NCBI GenBank assembly: GCA_023249225.1
Contig: JAHFDA010000020.1
Location: forward strand, 1 to 41,757
Source of the DNA: a bacterium
GTDB lineage: Bacteria > Margulisbacteria > Marinamargulisbacteria > JAHFDA01
Direction of reading: 5' to 3'
Length of the DNA: 41,757 nt
This document shows, one piece after another, positions 7,542 through 15,052 of the stretch. Every line of letters begins with the position of its first letter. The first letter of the stretch is position 1. The translations under genes were made by a program, and so were the position numbers. The notes under the pieces are model-generated. The model had not been told where the DNA came from and searched no databases. It saw nothing but the letters and a program-made list of their open reading frames with translations.

Positions 7542-8333
7542 TTAATCTTGTCGGGCCACGATAAACGTTCGGCGGCGGTCGGCGTAAGATCCCGTGGAAA
7601 GCATTTTTTCTGACTCAATCTTAAAACTTTCGGTCATGATCTTTTTGACTTCTTCCAAGGCGCGGGCGTTCTCCAGTTCAGGTGGATGTGATTCAAACAG
7701 CAAAAGTCCGCCTGGTTTTAGCAACGTATGACAACGCTCAAAAAAGGCTTTAAGGTTTTGATGCGTGTTGCCGTCATACGTGGCGTGGTTGGCAAACGAA
7801 AGCACTGCATCATAAGGCCCGGTGCCAGCAAAGGTTTCAAAGGCGCTTGTCGAAAATGACACGTTGCTAATTTCCAGGTGCTTCCGAACCGTATCGGCGA
7901 TCTGAATCAAATGTGGATTAATGTCAAAGGCCTGGCTGGATGCAATGACCTCCGCCAGCGCCAGACTGATAAAGCCGCTGTTGCAGCCAATTTCTAAGAT
8001 GCGCTGGCCTTTAAGATGGCGCTTAAGCTCCATAGATTCGATGCGGGCTTCGGTTTGACGCAGGCCCGAAACGCCCACGCGTGAAAAGCTTTGGTAAAAA
8101 TAACCTTCACCGTAGTCATAACTACCCCAGGCCTGTTGAGCTTCGGCCAGCAGGGCGTTAAGCTGGCTGTGCAACGTAAAAAGCGTGGGTTTGCCCGCCA
8201 GGCGCAGGTAATCGTTGCGGCGGTTCAGCAGACCCAATTTGCCCTCGTTGGTTTTGGCTTTGAGCCACAAATCCCATAGAAATATCCACGGTGCCATGGA
8301 CGAGTATTGTCTGTAGTATTTTTCGTAGATCAC
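7542..8333 (-). CDS. SAM-dependent class I methyltransferase
   Basis: A 263-residue methyltransferase. The N-terminal ~90 residues are a helical, Tyr/Trp-rich segment. The Rossmann core follows with motif I ILEIGCNSGF, an acidic motif II (AFDINPHL), YDAVLSFANHA and the post-core LKPGGLLLFESHPPE. It starts with GTG and is divergent from the kinase-fusion gene, 56 bp away. A minus-strand TATGAT (8344-8339) lies 6 nt before the GTG. Its substrate is unknown. Its position beside a phosphoramidate-like cassette raises the possibility of O-methylation of that group, as the Cj1419/Cj1420 methyltransferases do in C. jejuni; this is an inference from context only. Confidence 0.85.
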   Translation of the reverse strand: MIYEKYYRQYSSMAPWIFLWDLWLKAKTNEGKLGLLNRRNDYLRLAGKPTLFTLHSQLNALLAEAQQAWGSYDYGEGYFYQSFSRVGVSGLRQTEARIESMELKRHLKGQRILEIGCNSGFISLALAEVIASSQAFDINPHLIQIADTVRKHLEISNVSFSTSAFETFAGTGPYDAVLSFANHATYDGNTHQNLKAFFERCHTLLKPGGLLLFESHPPELENARALEEVKKIMTESFKIESEKMLSTGSYADRRRTFIVARQD

Positions 8334-8389
8334 GACCCCATCATAGCAAGCGATTTACGCCGCTTAAAAAGCTAAGTACTCTAGTCATA

Positions 8390-11300
8390 GTGAACAAGGA
8401 CAGTGTGGTCATTCTGGGAGCCGGCCGACCCTACCGCGGCGAGGATCCGTCGGCTTTGATTGCCACCAGCGCCAACAAGCGTGTGCTTGATTGGATTCTG
8501 GATGCCTTTCAGACCAGTCTCAAACAAGTCGGCTTTCATTTTGTCAGCGGTTATCGTTCTGAAGACATTGAAAAACGTTACCCGAACATTCATTTTCACC
8601 GTGTGCCCGACTGGTCGCATATGGGCAGTGCGGGATCGTTGCTCCATGCGCCAATTCGCGGCAGCGGGGCGGTGTATGTCTGTTATGCAGATATTGTATT
8701 TCGATCCGATTTGGTTGAAAAACTTAAACAAGCCAAGGCCGATGTGGCCATTGTGGTGGATCGCGACTGGCAAAAACGTTATGCCGGGCGTTCGGCCGAA
8801 GATATGGGGATTGCAGAAAAAGTGCTTATTCGGCAAGGGCAATTGTCTGACATGGGTCGCCATATTTCGGTTGCAGATGCGCAGGCTGAATATGTGGGTG
8901 TGATGAAATTGTCTGCGGATGCGTGGCTAAAAATGGACGTGCTCTATCGCAAACGGGGCGATGCCCTGTTAAAGCAAGCCCTTCCTGATCTGCTGCTTGC
9001 ATGGATGGCCGAGGGCCTGTCTGTAGAACTGGTCGAAGTTGAAGGCCGCTGGGCTGAACTCAACGCGCCGCAGGATCTGGCGCGCTTTATCCTGGGCACC
9101 AAGGCCGATACCCTTCAGAACCTGCAGGGATTGGTCAAAAAAAGCGAGATCGGGAAGCAGGTGAATTTTACCCTGGCGCAATGGCAACAAGAATCGGTGG
9201 CTTGTATCAAGGCCATTCAAAATTTGTTTGGTCCTCTGCCGCTGGTGGTGCGTAGCAGCGCCCTGACTGAAGATGCCTGGACATCCTCCCATGCCGGAGG
9301 CTTTACCAGCGTGCTGGACGTACCGGGGGTTGACCAGGCCCGTATCCGTCAGGCAATCGATCAGGTGTTTGCTTCCTATGACACCCAGGATCCCGGCCAC
9401 AAGGTGCTGGTGCAGGCCATGCTTAAAAATGTCAAAATGAGCGGCGTGGTGTTTACGCGCACGCTGGCAACGGGCGCACCTTACTATTGCATCAACTATG
9501 ATGATGTTTCGGCCGACACCGCTTCGGTAACCTCTGGCATGGGTCGCCATCTCAAAACCTGTTTTGTATTGAGAAAGCGCCGGATCAAGGATCCTGTTTT
9601 AAACAGCGTCATCGAGGCGGTGGATGAACTTGAAGCGTTGGTCGGCCATGATGCGCTTGATATTGAATTTGCCATCAGCCCCCAAAATCGGGTGCATATT
9701 TTTCAAGTGCGTCCGATTGCGGTGGATTATCAACATTATCCGGTGGATGATAAACAAGTTGAAGCTGCTTTAGGCGAAGCGGAAGCAAGTTTTAAAAAGT
9801 GGCATCAGCCCGGACCTTTTTTGCTGGGTGAAAATACCTGTTTTGGCAACATGCCCGACTGGAACCCGGCCGAAATTGTGGGGGTTAAACCCAGGCGTCT
9901 GGCCTTGTCCTTGTATCAATACCTGATTACCGATGAGATATGGGCCAGGCAGCGGGCCGAGTTTGGTTATCGCGATGTGCGGCCTTGCCCGCTGATTGTC
10001 AGCTTTGCCGGTCATCCGTATGTGGATGTGCGCGCCAGTTTTAATTCGTTTATTCCGGCATCGCTGCCCGATGATTTGGCGCGGCGTCTGGTGGAACATT
10101 ATCTCGATTGGCTTGAGCGCCATCCCCAGCTTTATGACAAGGTTGAGTTTGATGTGGTGTATACCTGCATGGCTTTTGATTTTGATACGCGGGTTCAAAG
10201 GTTACAGGAACATGGTTTTACAGAAACCGACATTCAAAAACTCAAGCAGGGTTTAACGCAGGTGACTGCGCAAGGCATGTTGCGCTGCTGGAAGTATTTA
10301 AAGCAGGTGGATTTACTTGAGAAACGATTTACCCTTATCAAGGCCGATGCTTCCCTTGATCCACTGACGCGGGCCTATGTGCTGCTTGAAGACTGTCGCA
10401 GTCACGGTACCCTGGCGTTTGCCCATCTGGCGCGCTGCGGCTTTGTGGCCATGACCTTGTTGCGGTCGCTGGTGGCGGTGGGAGCGCTTTCACAGGAGCG
10501 CATGGACACATTTTTAAAAAGCCTTCAAACCGTGGCCAGCATGTTTGAAACCGATGCCCGCGCTGCAGCCTCCGGCGCTTTGCCCTGGCTTGAATTTGTG
10601 GCGCGCTATGGTCATCTACGGCCGGGCACCTACGAAATGACTTCCCGTTCTTATGCCGAAGATGCCGAGAGCTATCTACGGCCCATGATGCAGTCGTACA
10701 CGCAGGGTGACGCTGCCCAGAAGCTTGCGTTTGTATGGTCGGTGGCCGAACGTGAGGCCATCTCCCAGGTGCTTCAAAAGGCAGAACTACCTTTGGATGT
10801 GGATGCTTTTGATCGTTTCTTGCGGCAGGCCACCGAAGGCCGGGAATATTCCAAGTTTGTCTTTACCCGCAATTTAAGTCTGGCATTAGATGACATGCGC
10901 AGTTTTGGGGAGGCCCAGGGTTTTAACCGCGAGCAACTTTCGCATGTGCACATCCACGATCTGCTCCATATCCGCCGGGGCATGCAGGCCAGCGACATTC
11001 CACAATTCTTACAAGGCTGTATTGAGGATGGACAAGCACGCTATTTATTAACGCAAAAGGTGGAGTTGCCGCCGATTATTTTTAACAACGGTGAATTTGA
11101 ATGTTTTTTTCGATCAGCAGTGGAACCCAATTTTATTACTCAAAAGTTTGTCGAAGCCGAGTTGGTTGATTTGCAGGGCGTGGGTTCGCAGGCCCCCGAT
11201 CTGCACGGAAAAATAGCGCTGATTCCCCAGGCCGATCCGGGATACGACTGGTTGTTTGGCCACCGTCTGGCCGGACTGATCACCATGTACGGCGGGGCTA

Positions 11301-11440
11301 ACTCGCACATGGCCATTCGTGCCGCCGAGTTTGGCTTGCCGGCCGCCATTGGCGTAGGCGAAAGTCTGTACGAGCAGCTTGCGCGGGCGCAGATCTTGCA
11401 CCTTGATTGTGCCACCCGACAGATTAAGATGATCCGGTGA
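8390..11440 (+). CDS. Nucleotidyltransferase-PEP-synthase-like kinase fusion (candidate L-glutamine kinase, Cj1418-like)
   Basis: A 1016-residue three-part protein. Residues 1 to ~225 are a GT-A nucleotidyltransferase-like domain (VILGAGRPYRGEDPSAL; CYADIVF; EYVGVMKLSADAW). Residues ~235-450 are a PEP-synthase/PPDK-type ATP-grasp domain (VVRSSALTEDAWTSSHAGG with Arg288; VLVQAMLKNVKMSGVVFTR; DIEFAI and FQVRPI with Arg441). A long helical linker follows. Residues ~935-1010 are a PEP-utiliser mobile domain with phosphohistidine motif GGANSHMAIRAAEFGLPA (His973). In C. jejuni, Cj1418 has the ATP-grasp and His domains and phosphorylates the amide nitrogen of L-glutamine. The neighbours are homologues of the next two enzymes of that pathway, which favours this role over pyruvate phosphorylation. 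GTG 8390 is preferred because the longer frame runs back into the divergent gene. Confidence 0.8.
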   Translation: MNKDSVVILGAGRPYRGEDPSALIATSANKRVLDWILDAFQTSLKQVGFHFVSGYRSEDIEKRYPNIHFHRVPDWSHMGSAGSLLHAPIRGSGAVYVCYADIVFRSDLVEKLKQAKADVAIVVDRDWQKRYAGRSAEDMGIAEKVLIRQGQLSDMGRHISVADAQAEYVGVMKLSADAWLKMDVLYRKRGDALLKQALPDLLLAWMAEGLSVELVEVEGRWAELNAPQDLARFILGTKADTLQNLQGLVKKSEIGKQVNFTLAQWQQESVACIKAIQNLFGPLPLVVRSSALTEDAWTSSHAGGFTSVLDVPGVDQARIRQAIDQVFASYDTQDPGHKVLVQAMLKNVKMSGVVFTRTLATGAPYYCINYDDVSADTASVTSGMGRHLKTCFVLRKRRIKDPVLNSVIEAVDELEALVGHDALDIEFAISPQNRVHIFQVRPIAVDYQHYPVDDKQVEAALGEAEASFKKWHQPGPFLLGENTCFGNMPDWNPAEIVGVKPRRLALSLYQYLITDEIWARQRAEFGYRDVRPCPLIVSFAGHPYVDVRASFNSFIPASLPDDLARRLVEHYLDWLERHPQLYDKVEFDVVYTCMAFDFDTRVQRLQEHGFTETDIQKLKQGLTQVTAQGMLRCWKYLKQVDLLEKRFTLIKADASLDPLTRAYVLLEDCRSHGTLAFAHLARCGFVAMTLLRSLVAVGALSQERMDTFLKSLQTVASMFETDARAAASGALPWLEFVARYGHLRPGTYEMTSRSYAEDAESYLRPMMQSYTQGDAAQKLAFVWSVAEREAISQVLQKAELPLDVDAFDRFLRQATEGREYSKFVFTRNLSLALDDMRSFGEAQGFNREQLSHVHIHDLLHIRRGMQASDIPQFLQGCIEDGQARYLLTQKVELPPIIFNNGEFECFFRSAVEPNFITQKFVEAELVDLQGVGSQAPDLHGKIALIPQADPGYDWLFGHRLAGLITMYGGANSHMAIRAAEFGLPAAIGVGESLYEQLARAQILHLDCATRQIKMIR

Positions 11441-12051
11441 AACGCATCGGCCTGACGCAGCGCGTTGAAGAGATCAAAGCCTACGGTGAGTTTCGTGACA
11501 TGCTCGACCAAAACTGGTTTAGGTTTTTACGCGATCTTGGGCTGCTGCCGGTGCCTATCCCTACGCTGGTTGCTGATGTGGTGGCGTATGCGGAAGGCCT
11601 TAAACTAGAAGGTTTGGTTTTGACCGGTGGCAATGACATTGGCGAGCGACCCGACCGGGATCAATTAGAAGCCACACTCATTGATTATGCAGCGCAAACC
11701 CAGCGTCCGCTTTTGGGTGTCTGCCGTGGCCTGCAGATGCTGGTGACGCATTACGGGGGCAAACTTTCTAAAGTAGAAGGGCATGTGGCCCAGCGGCATC
11801 CGGTCATGAAAGTTGGGCAGGAGTTTACGTTTTGGCCGCCGAATTTTGAAGTCAACAGTTATCACCAATTTGGTATAGCGGCTTCCGAGGTCAAAACTCC
11901 CTTGGCAGTGCTGACCCAGGATGCGCAGGGACATGTTGAGGCGTTACGGCATCAAAGCCTGCCGCAATTTGGCATCATGTGGCACCCCGAGCGCGAGCGA
12001 CCTTTTCGTGAACTAGAAAAAGATTTGTTCCGCAAGGTCTTTGGCTTGTGA
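11437..12051 (+). CDS. Class I glutamine-amidotransferase-like gamma-glutamyl hydrolase (Cj1417-like)
   Basis: A 204-residue peptidase C26/class I GATase-fold hydrolase. The catalytic triad is visible: nucleophile Cys96 in LLGVCRGLQML, and His183 and Glu185 in MWHPERERP. The oxyanion-side motif VLTGGNDIG is near residues 66-74. The family cleaves gamma-glutamyl amides. In the C. jejuni phosphoramidate pathway, Cj1417 splits CDP-L-glutamine into cytidine diphosphoramidate and glutamate. The GTG start overlaps the kinase stop (GTGA) and the stop overlaps the next start (GTGA), so the three genes are translationally coupled. Without this context the default name would be gamma-glutamyl-GABA hydrolase (PuuD-like). 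Confidence 0.84.
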   Translation: MKRIGLTQRVEEIKAYGEFRDMLDQNWFRFLRDLGLLPVPIPTLVADVVAYAEGLKLEGLVLTGGNDIGERPDRDQLEATLIDYAAQTQRPLLGVCRGLQMLVTHYGGKLSKVEGHVAQRHPVMKVGQEFTFWPPNFEVNSYHQFGIAASEVKTPLAVLTQDAQGHVEALRHQSLPQFGIMWHPERERPFRELEKDLFRKVFGL

Positions 12052-12833
12052 ATACGCGCGCGCTGATCCTGGCCGCTGGACAGGGAACCCGCTTGCGTCC
12101 GCTGACCGATGACCGACCCAAGTGCCTTGTGCCTTTGCTGGGTCAGCCGCTTTTAGAACGGCAGGCATCTGCGCTGCATCGTTCGGGCATTACCGAGCTG
12201 GCGGTTGTGGGTGGATATCGGGCTGACCAAATTGAAACGTTGGGGTACACCGTGATCTTGAACCCAGAGTACGAAACCAGCAACATGGTGGCCAGCTTGT
12301 TTTGCGCCCGAAATTACATGCGTCATGACAAGCATCTGCTGATTTGTTACGGAGACATCGTATGCCAGCCCGCGATCATCAAGGCGCTTTTAGACTGTGA
12401 TGCGCCGGTGGCGGTTACGGTCGATCTGGGTTGGCGCGCATACTGGGAACTGCGCCTGGCAGATCCGCTGGCGGACGCGGAAACACTCAAGCTGGGCCCC
12501 CAAAACCGCTTGCTCGAATTGGGTAAAAAGCCGCGTTCTTATGATGAAATCCAAGCACAGTACATGGGCCTGATTAAGATTCGCGCCGATGAGATTGAAC
12601 ACTTAAAGCAGCACTATGACCGCATGGACCGTGGAGCGCGTTACGATGGCAAGGATTTTAAAAACATGTACATGACCAGTTTTATCCAGCATTTGATTGA
12701 CCACGGTTGGCCTGTGCAAGCGGTTCCCATCACGCACGGCTGGCTTGAGGTCGATTCAACGGCAGACCTGCAGCTTTACGAGCGCATGCAGGTCGAGGGC
12801 AAGCTTAAACCCTTTTTTGATCAGGATGCTTGA
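12048..12833 (+). CDS. LicC-like CTP-dependent nucleotidyltransferase (Cj1416-like)
   Basis: A 261-residue GT-A-fold nucleotidyltransferase of the phosphocholine-cytidylyltransferase group. The nucleotide loop LILAAGQGTRLRPLTDDRPKC is at residues 6-26, the metal-binding CYGDIV has Asp103, and a second acidic motif HGWLEVDST is near the end. In C. jejuni, Cj1416 condenses CTP with L-glutamine phosphate to CDP-L-glutamine. Neighbouring kinase and hydrolase homologues make that reaction the leading hypothesis. A phosphocholine cytidylyltransferase is the alternative, but no choline kinase or choline transporter is nearby. GTGA overlap with the preceding gene; the next ATG follows the stop by one base. 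Confidence 0.82.
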   Translation: MNTRALILAAGQGTRLRPLTDDRPKCLVPLLGQPLLERQASALHRSGITELAVVGGYRADQIETLGYTVILNPEYETSNMVASLFCARNYMRHDKHLLICYGDIVCQPAIIKALLDCDAPVAVTVDLGWRAYWELRLADPLADAETLKLGPQNRLLELGKKPRSYDEIQAQYMGLIKIRADEIEHLKQHYDRMDRGARYDGKDFKNMYMTSFIQHLIDHGWPVQAVPITHGWLEVDSTADLQLYERMQVEGKLKPFFDQDA

Positions 12834-12834
12834 G

Positions 12835-13989
12835 ATGGGTTTCTGGCAGGATATCCGGCTGGGTTGGAAGGCTTACCGCGCAATGAAACGTTTTCAGGCG
12901 CTTCCGCCCGAAGCCCGGGAACGGGTGGTTTATGTTGAAGACAGTGCATCTTATGTCTACCTGGGGGCGATTCTCCAAGTACTCAACGAAAAATATCAGC
13001 AGTCTTTTTGTTATTTAACATCTGAATTCGAGGACGAGGACGGAAAAAAAAGGGGGGGGGTCAACGTCCATCGGTTTTATATCGGCGAGGGTTGGGTACG
13101 GACGCTTTTGTTTCGGACGATCGACTGCAAGGTGCTGATCATGACCATGCCCGACCTGGAAACATTTCACCTTAAACGTTCGGTCAATCCGGTGCATTAC
13201 GTGTATGTTTTTCATTCGTTGGTCAGCACGCACATGATTTACCGCAAAGGTGCTTTCGACGCTTATGACACCGTATTTTGTTGTGGGCCGCATCATGTTA
13301 AGGAAATCCGCGAGACCGAGCGAATTTACGAACTCACACCCAAAAAGCTTGTGGAACAAGGGTATGGCCGTCTGGATGAAATGCTCGGCGCAAAGACAAG
13401 CTACCATGCTGCGACCCACCCCAGGGTTTTGATTGCGCCTTCGTGGGGAACTCACGGAATTTTGGAGGTTCATGGCGTGACACTGGTGAAAGCGTTGATC
13501 GAAGCGGGTTGTCAGGTGTGGGTGCGGCCCCATCCGATGACCCGCAAAAAAGCGCCCCAGGCGCTGGAGGCACTGCAAACATCGTTTGGGGACCATCCGC
13601 ACTTTAAAATAGAATCGGGCATCACGGCATGGAACTCTTTTGTGGAGTCAGATGTGATGATTTCGGATTGGTCTGGAGCGGCGCTTGAGTATGCGTTTGG
13701 GCTAGAAAAACCGGTTTTGTTTATCGATGTTCCGCGCAAGATTAACAATCCGGAATACGAGAAAATAAGCCATCAGCCCATCGAGGTTTCGATCCGTCCA
13801 GAAATCGGCAAGTTGATTCCCATATCCGAAATTCCTCAAATAGGCGTCCATGTTCGCGAAATGATCCAGGCGGCAGAGGCTTGGCGGGAGCGCTTAAAAG
13901 ACCTGCGTGAGAAGCATGTATTTAACGTGGGTCACAGTGGCCAGGTGGGGGCAGAAGCATTGATGGGTATCCTTAAAAATAGCGCGTGA
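12835..13989 (+). CDS. CDP-glycerol glycerophosphotransferase-family protein carrying an A8G9 tract
   Basis: A 384-residue member of the TagB/TagF Glyphos_transf family, whose members move a phospho-group from a CDP-activated donor to a glycan. Family marks are VLIAPSWGTHG, VWVRPHPMTRKK and the C-terminal SDWSGAALEYAFGLEKPVLFID. Downstream of CDP-phosphoramidate-type enzymes it is the natural candidate for the terminal transferase; the donor is inferred. ATG 12835 is chosen for the AGGA at 12823-12826; an ATG at 12826 would add MLE. Codons 70-75 lie in a homopolymer run of eight A then nine G. The gene is in frame as sequenced, and loss or gain of one G would stop translation at 13136 or 13173. 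Confidence 0.85.
   Translation: MGFWQDIRLGWKAYRAMKRFQALPPEARERVVYVEDSASYVYLGAILQVLNEKYQQSFCYLTSEFEDEDGKKRGGVNVHRFYIGEGWVRTLLFRTIDCKVLIMTMPDLETFHLKRSVNPVHYVYVFHSLVSTHMIYRKGAFDAYDTVFCCGPHHVKEIRETERIYELTPKKLVEQGYGRLDEMLGAKTSYHAATHPRVLIAPSWGTHGILEVHGVTLVKALIEAGCQVWVRPHPMTRKKAPQALEALQTSFGDHPHFKIESGITAWNSFVESDVMISDWSGAALEYAFGLEKPVLFIDVPRKINNPEYEKISHQPIEVSIRPEIGKLIPISEIPQIGVHVREMIQAAEAWRERLKDLREKHVFNVGHSGQVGAEALMGILKNSA
13044..13060 (+). repeat. A8G9 homopolymer tract, candidate phase-variation switch
   Basis: Eight A followed by nine G inside the coding sequence of the CDP-glycerol-transferase-family gene. The nine-G run is the longest G or C run I found in the window; others reach six. With G8 the frame hits TGA at 13136-13138, and with G10 it hits TAA at 13173-13175. 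Slippage would therefore act as an on/off switch. Confidence 0.65.
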
Positions 13990-14021
13990 CGCCAAACTCT
14001 AAAGCTCGTTAAGATAAGTTT

Positions 14022-14234
14022 ATGAGGCATAACAAGCGTTTGGCCGTGTTTGTGTTACTGGTGTCATTGGGTTCCAGCGCCCAGGCCTATATTGATCCGG
14101 CCACAGGTTCTCTGGTGGCGCAGTTGCTCTCGGCCATGGCCCTGGGCGGTTTGTTGTTTATCCGCCGTTTTCGCGAGTGGATCAAAGACATGCTGGCGCC
14201 GCTACTTGAAATTTTTAAACGTCCCAAAGACTAA
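14022..14234 (+). CDS. Small exported membrane protein with Y-I-D-P mature N-terminus
   Basis: A 70-residue protein of unknown function. Residues 1-22 form a signal peptide ending in SSAQA, so predicted signal-peptidase I cleavage leaves a mature N-terminus YIDPATGSLVAQLL. A second hydrophobic segment (about 31-47) and a basic/amphipathic tail (RRFREWIKDML...) follow. A second protein of the same design is encoded at 22263-22487 beside a membrane phosphotransferase. It lies 32 bp downstream of the CDP-glycerol-transferase gene and is probably co-transcribed. A TAAGAT hexamer at 14010-14015 could be a promoter, but no ribosome site is seen. I know of no assigned function for this motif family. 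Confidence 0.72.
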   Translation: MRHNKRLAVFVLLVSLGSSAQAYIDPATGSLVAQLLSAMALGGLLFIRRFREWIKDMLAPLLEIFKRPKD

Positions 14235-14255
14235 TTATATTCAGCACGAGGTTAT

Positions 14256-14283
14256 GGTACCGGCACAGTACCGATGTTTTTTT
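14256..14283 (+). terminator. Possible weak intrinsic terminator
   Basis: A 5-bp stem (GGTAC/GTACC, 7-nt loop) is followed after 4 nt by seven T. It lies after the small exported protein and before the MNT gene. The stem is short, so termination would be inefficient; the call rests on the T-run and position. Confidence 0.3.
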
Positions 14284-14316
14284 GAAAAACGTCTCTGCTT
14301 CGATTACCATTAGGCT

Positions 14317-14673
14317 ATGGTTTATCGAAATCCGATGCTTGAGCGTGGGCCGGAATTGTTGCAGGAAATGGTGCGGTGCATTGTCAACACCGTTGACCCG
14401 GAAAAAGTGGTTTTGTTTGGCTCCTTGGCAGGTGAAGGGGCGGGTTCGGATTCCGATGTTGATCTGATGGTGGTAGAAGCGGATGATTTTGATCGGTTAA
14501 GGCCACGGCGCAAAGAATTGTTTAAGATATCCCAGGCGCTAAGAAGTTTTGCATTTCCCATTGATATCTTGCTGTACAGCCACAGCGAAGTTGAATCATG
14601 GAAAAACGTTTCTAGCCACATTATTCATAAGGCCCTAGCTGGTGGAAGAGTCTTGCATGAAAAACCAAAGTAA
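14317..14673 (+). CDS. MNT-type minimal nucleotidyltransferase (antitoxin of MNT-HEPN pair)
   Basis: A 118-residue pol-beta-fold minimal nucleotidyltransferase. The active site is intact: GS at 35-36 in VVLFGSLAGEG, DxD at 47/49 (SDVDLMVV), and a third carboxylate, Asp82, in FPIDILLY. In MNT-HEPN systems this protein AMPylates and silences the HEPN toxin. The start at ATG 14317 lacks a clear ribosome site. Its 3' end overlaps the HEPN gene by 17 nt, the usual coupled arrangement. It sits between two surface-glycan regions, as mobile toxin-antitoxin pairs often do. Confidence 0.85.
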   Translation: MVYRNPMLERGPELLQEMVRCIVNTVDPEKVVLFGSLAGEGAGSDSDVDLMVVEADDFDRLRPRRKELFKISQALRSFAFPIDILLYSHSEVESWKNVSSHIIHKALAGGRVLHEKPK

Positions 14674-15049
14674 CGCCAGGCGCATGTTGGCCATGGCGTT
14701 AAAGGATTTTAAAGCTCTACATGTGATGATGGATCCGGAAAAAGTTGATGATGAGATTTTTGGGTTTCACGTGCAACAGGCGGTTGAAAAGTCGATCAAA
14801 GCATGGCTGGTGCATTTGAATGTCGATTTTCCGAAAACTCATGATGTGCGCGCTCTGGTGGGGATCCTTGCGCAGACGGGCGCTGATGTTGAGGGTATAT
14901 GGAGCTTGGTTGAATTCAATAACTTTGGGGTTCAGTTTCGTTATGAATCGTACGATGACCAGGGCGGACTGGATCGTTCTGATGCTGTTCAAAGAGTAAA
15001 GACGCTCCTGGATAAGGTAGCCATGATCATGGGTGAGATGAAACAGTAA
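14657..15049 (+). CDS. HEPN-domain protein (toxin partner of MNT)
   Basis: A 130-residue four-helix HEPN protein of the type usually paired with MNT. Typical motifs are FGFHVQQAVEKSIKAWLVHLNVDFPKTHDV (residues 36-64) and FNNFGVQFRYES. The R-X4-6-H RNase motif of active HEPN toxins is not obvious, so ribonuclease activity is uncertain. ATG 14657 is favoured over an upstream GTG because GGAAGAG lies 6 nt before it. Translation is coupled to the upstream nucleotidyltransferase. It ends 3 bp before the stop of a convergent gene, leaving no room for a terminator. Confidence 0.84.
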   Translation: MKNQSNARRMLAMALKDFKALHVMMDPEKVDDEIFGFHVQQAVEKSIKAWLVHLNVDFPKTHDVRALVGILAQTGADVEGIWSLVEFNNFGVQFRYESYDDQGGLDRSDAVQRVKTLLDKVAMIMGEMKQ

Positions 15050-15052
15050 AAT

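Noticed and set aside
8291-8389. 33-residue N-terminal extension of the kinase fusion
   Set aside because: It runs antisense through the start of the divergent methyltransferase and adds a basic, non-family sequence; GTG 8390 opens directly on the nucleotidyltransferase fold.
12697-12834. N-terminal extension of the CDP-glycerol-transferase-family protein
   Set aside because: It overlaps the cytidylyltransferase gene; ATG 12835 has an AGGA ribosome site.
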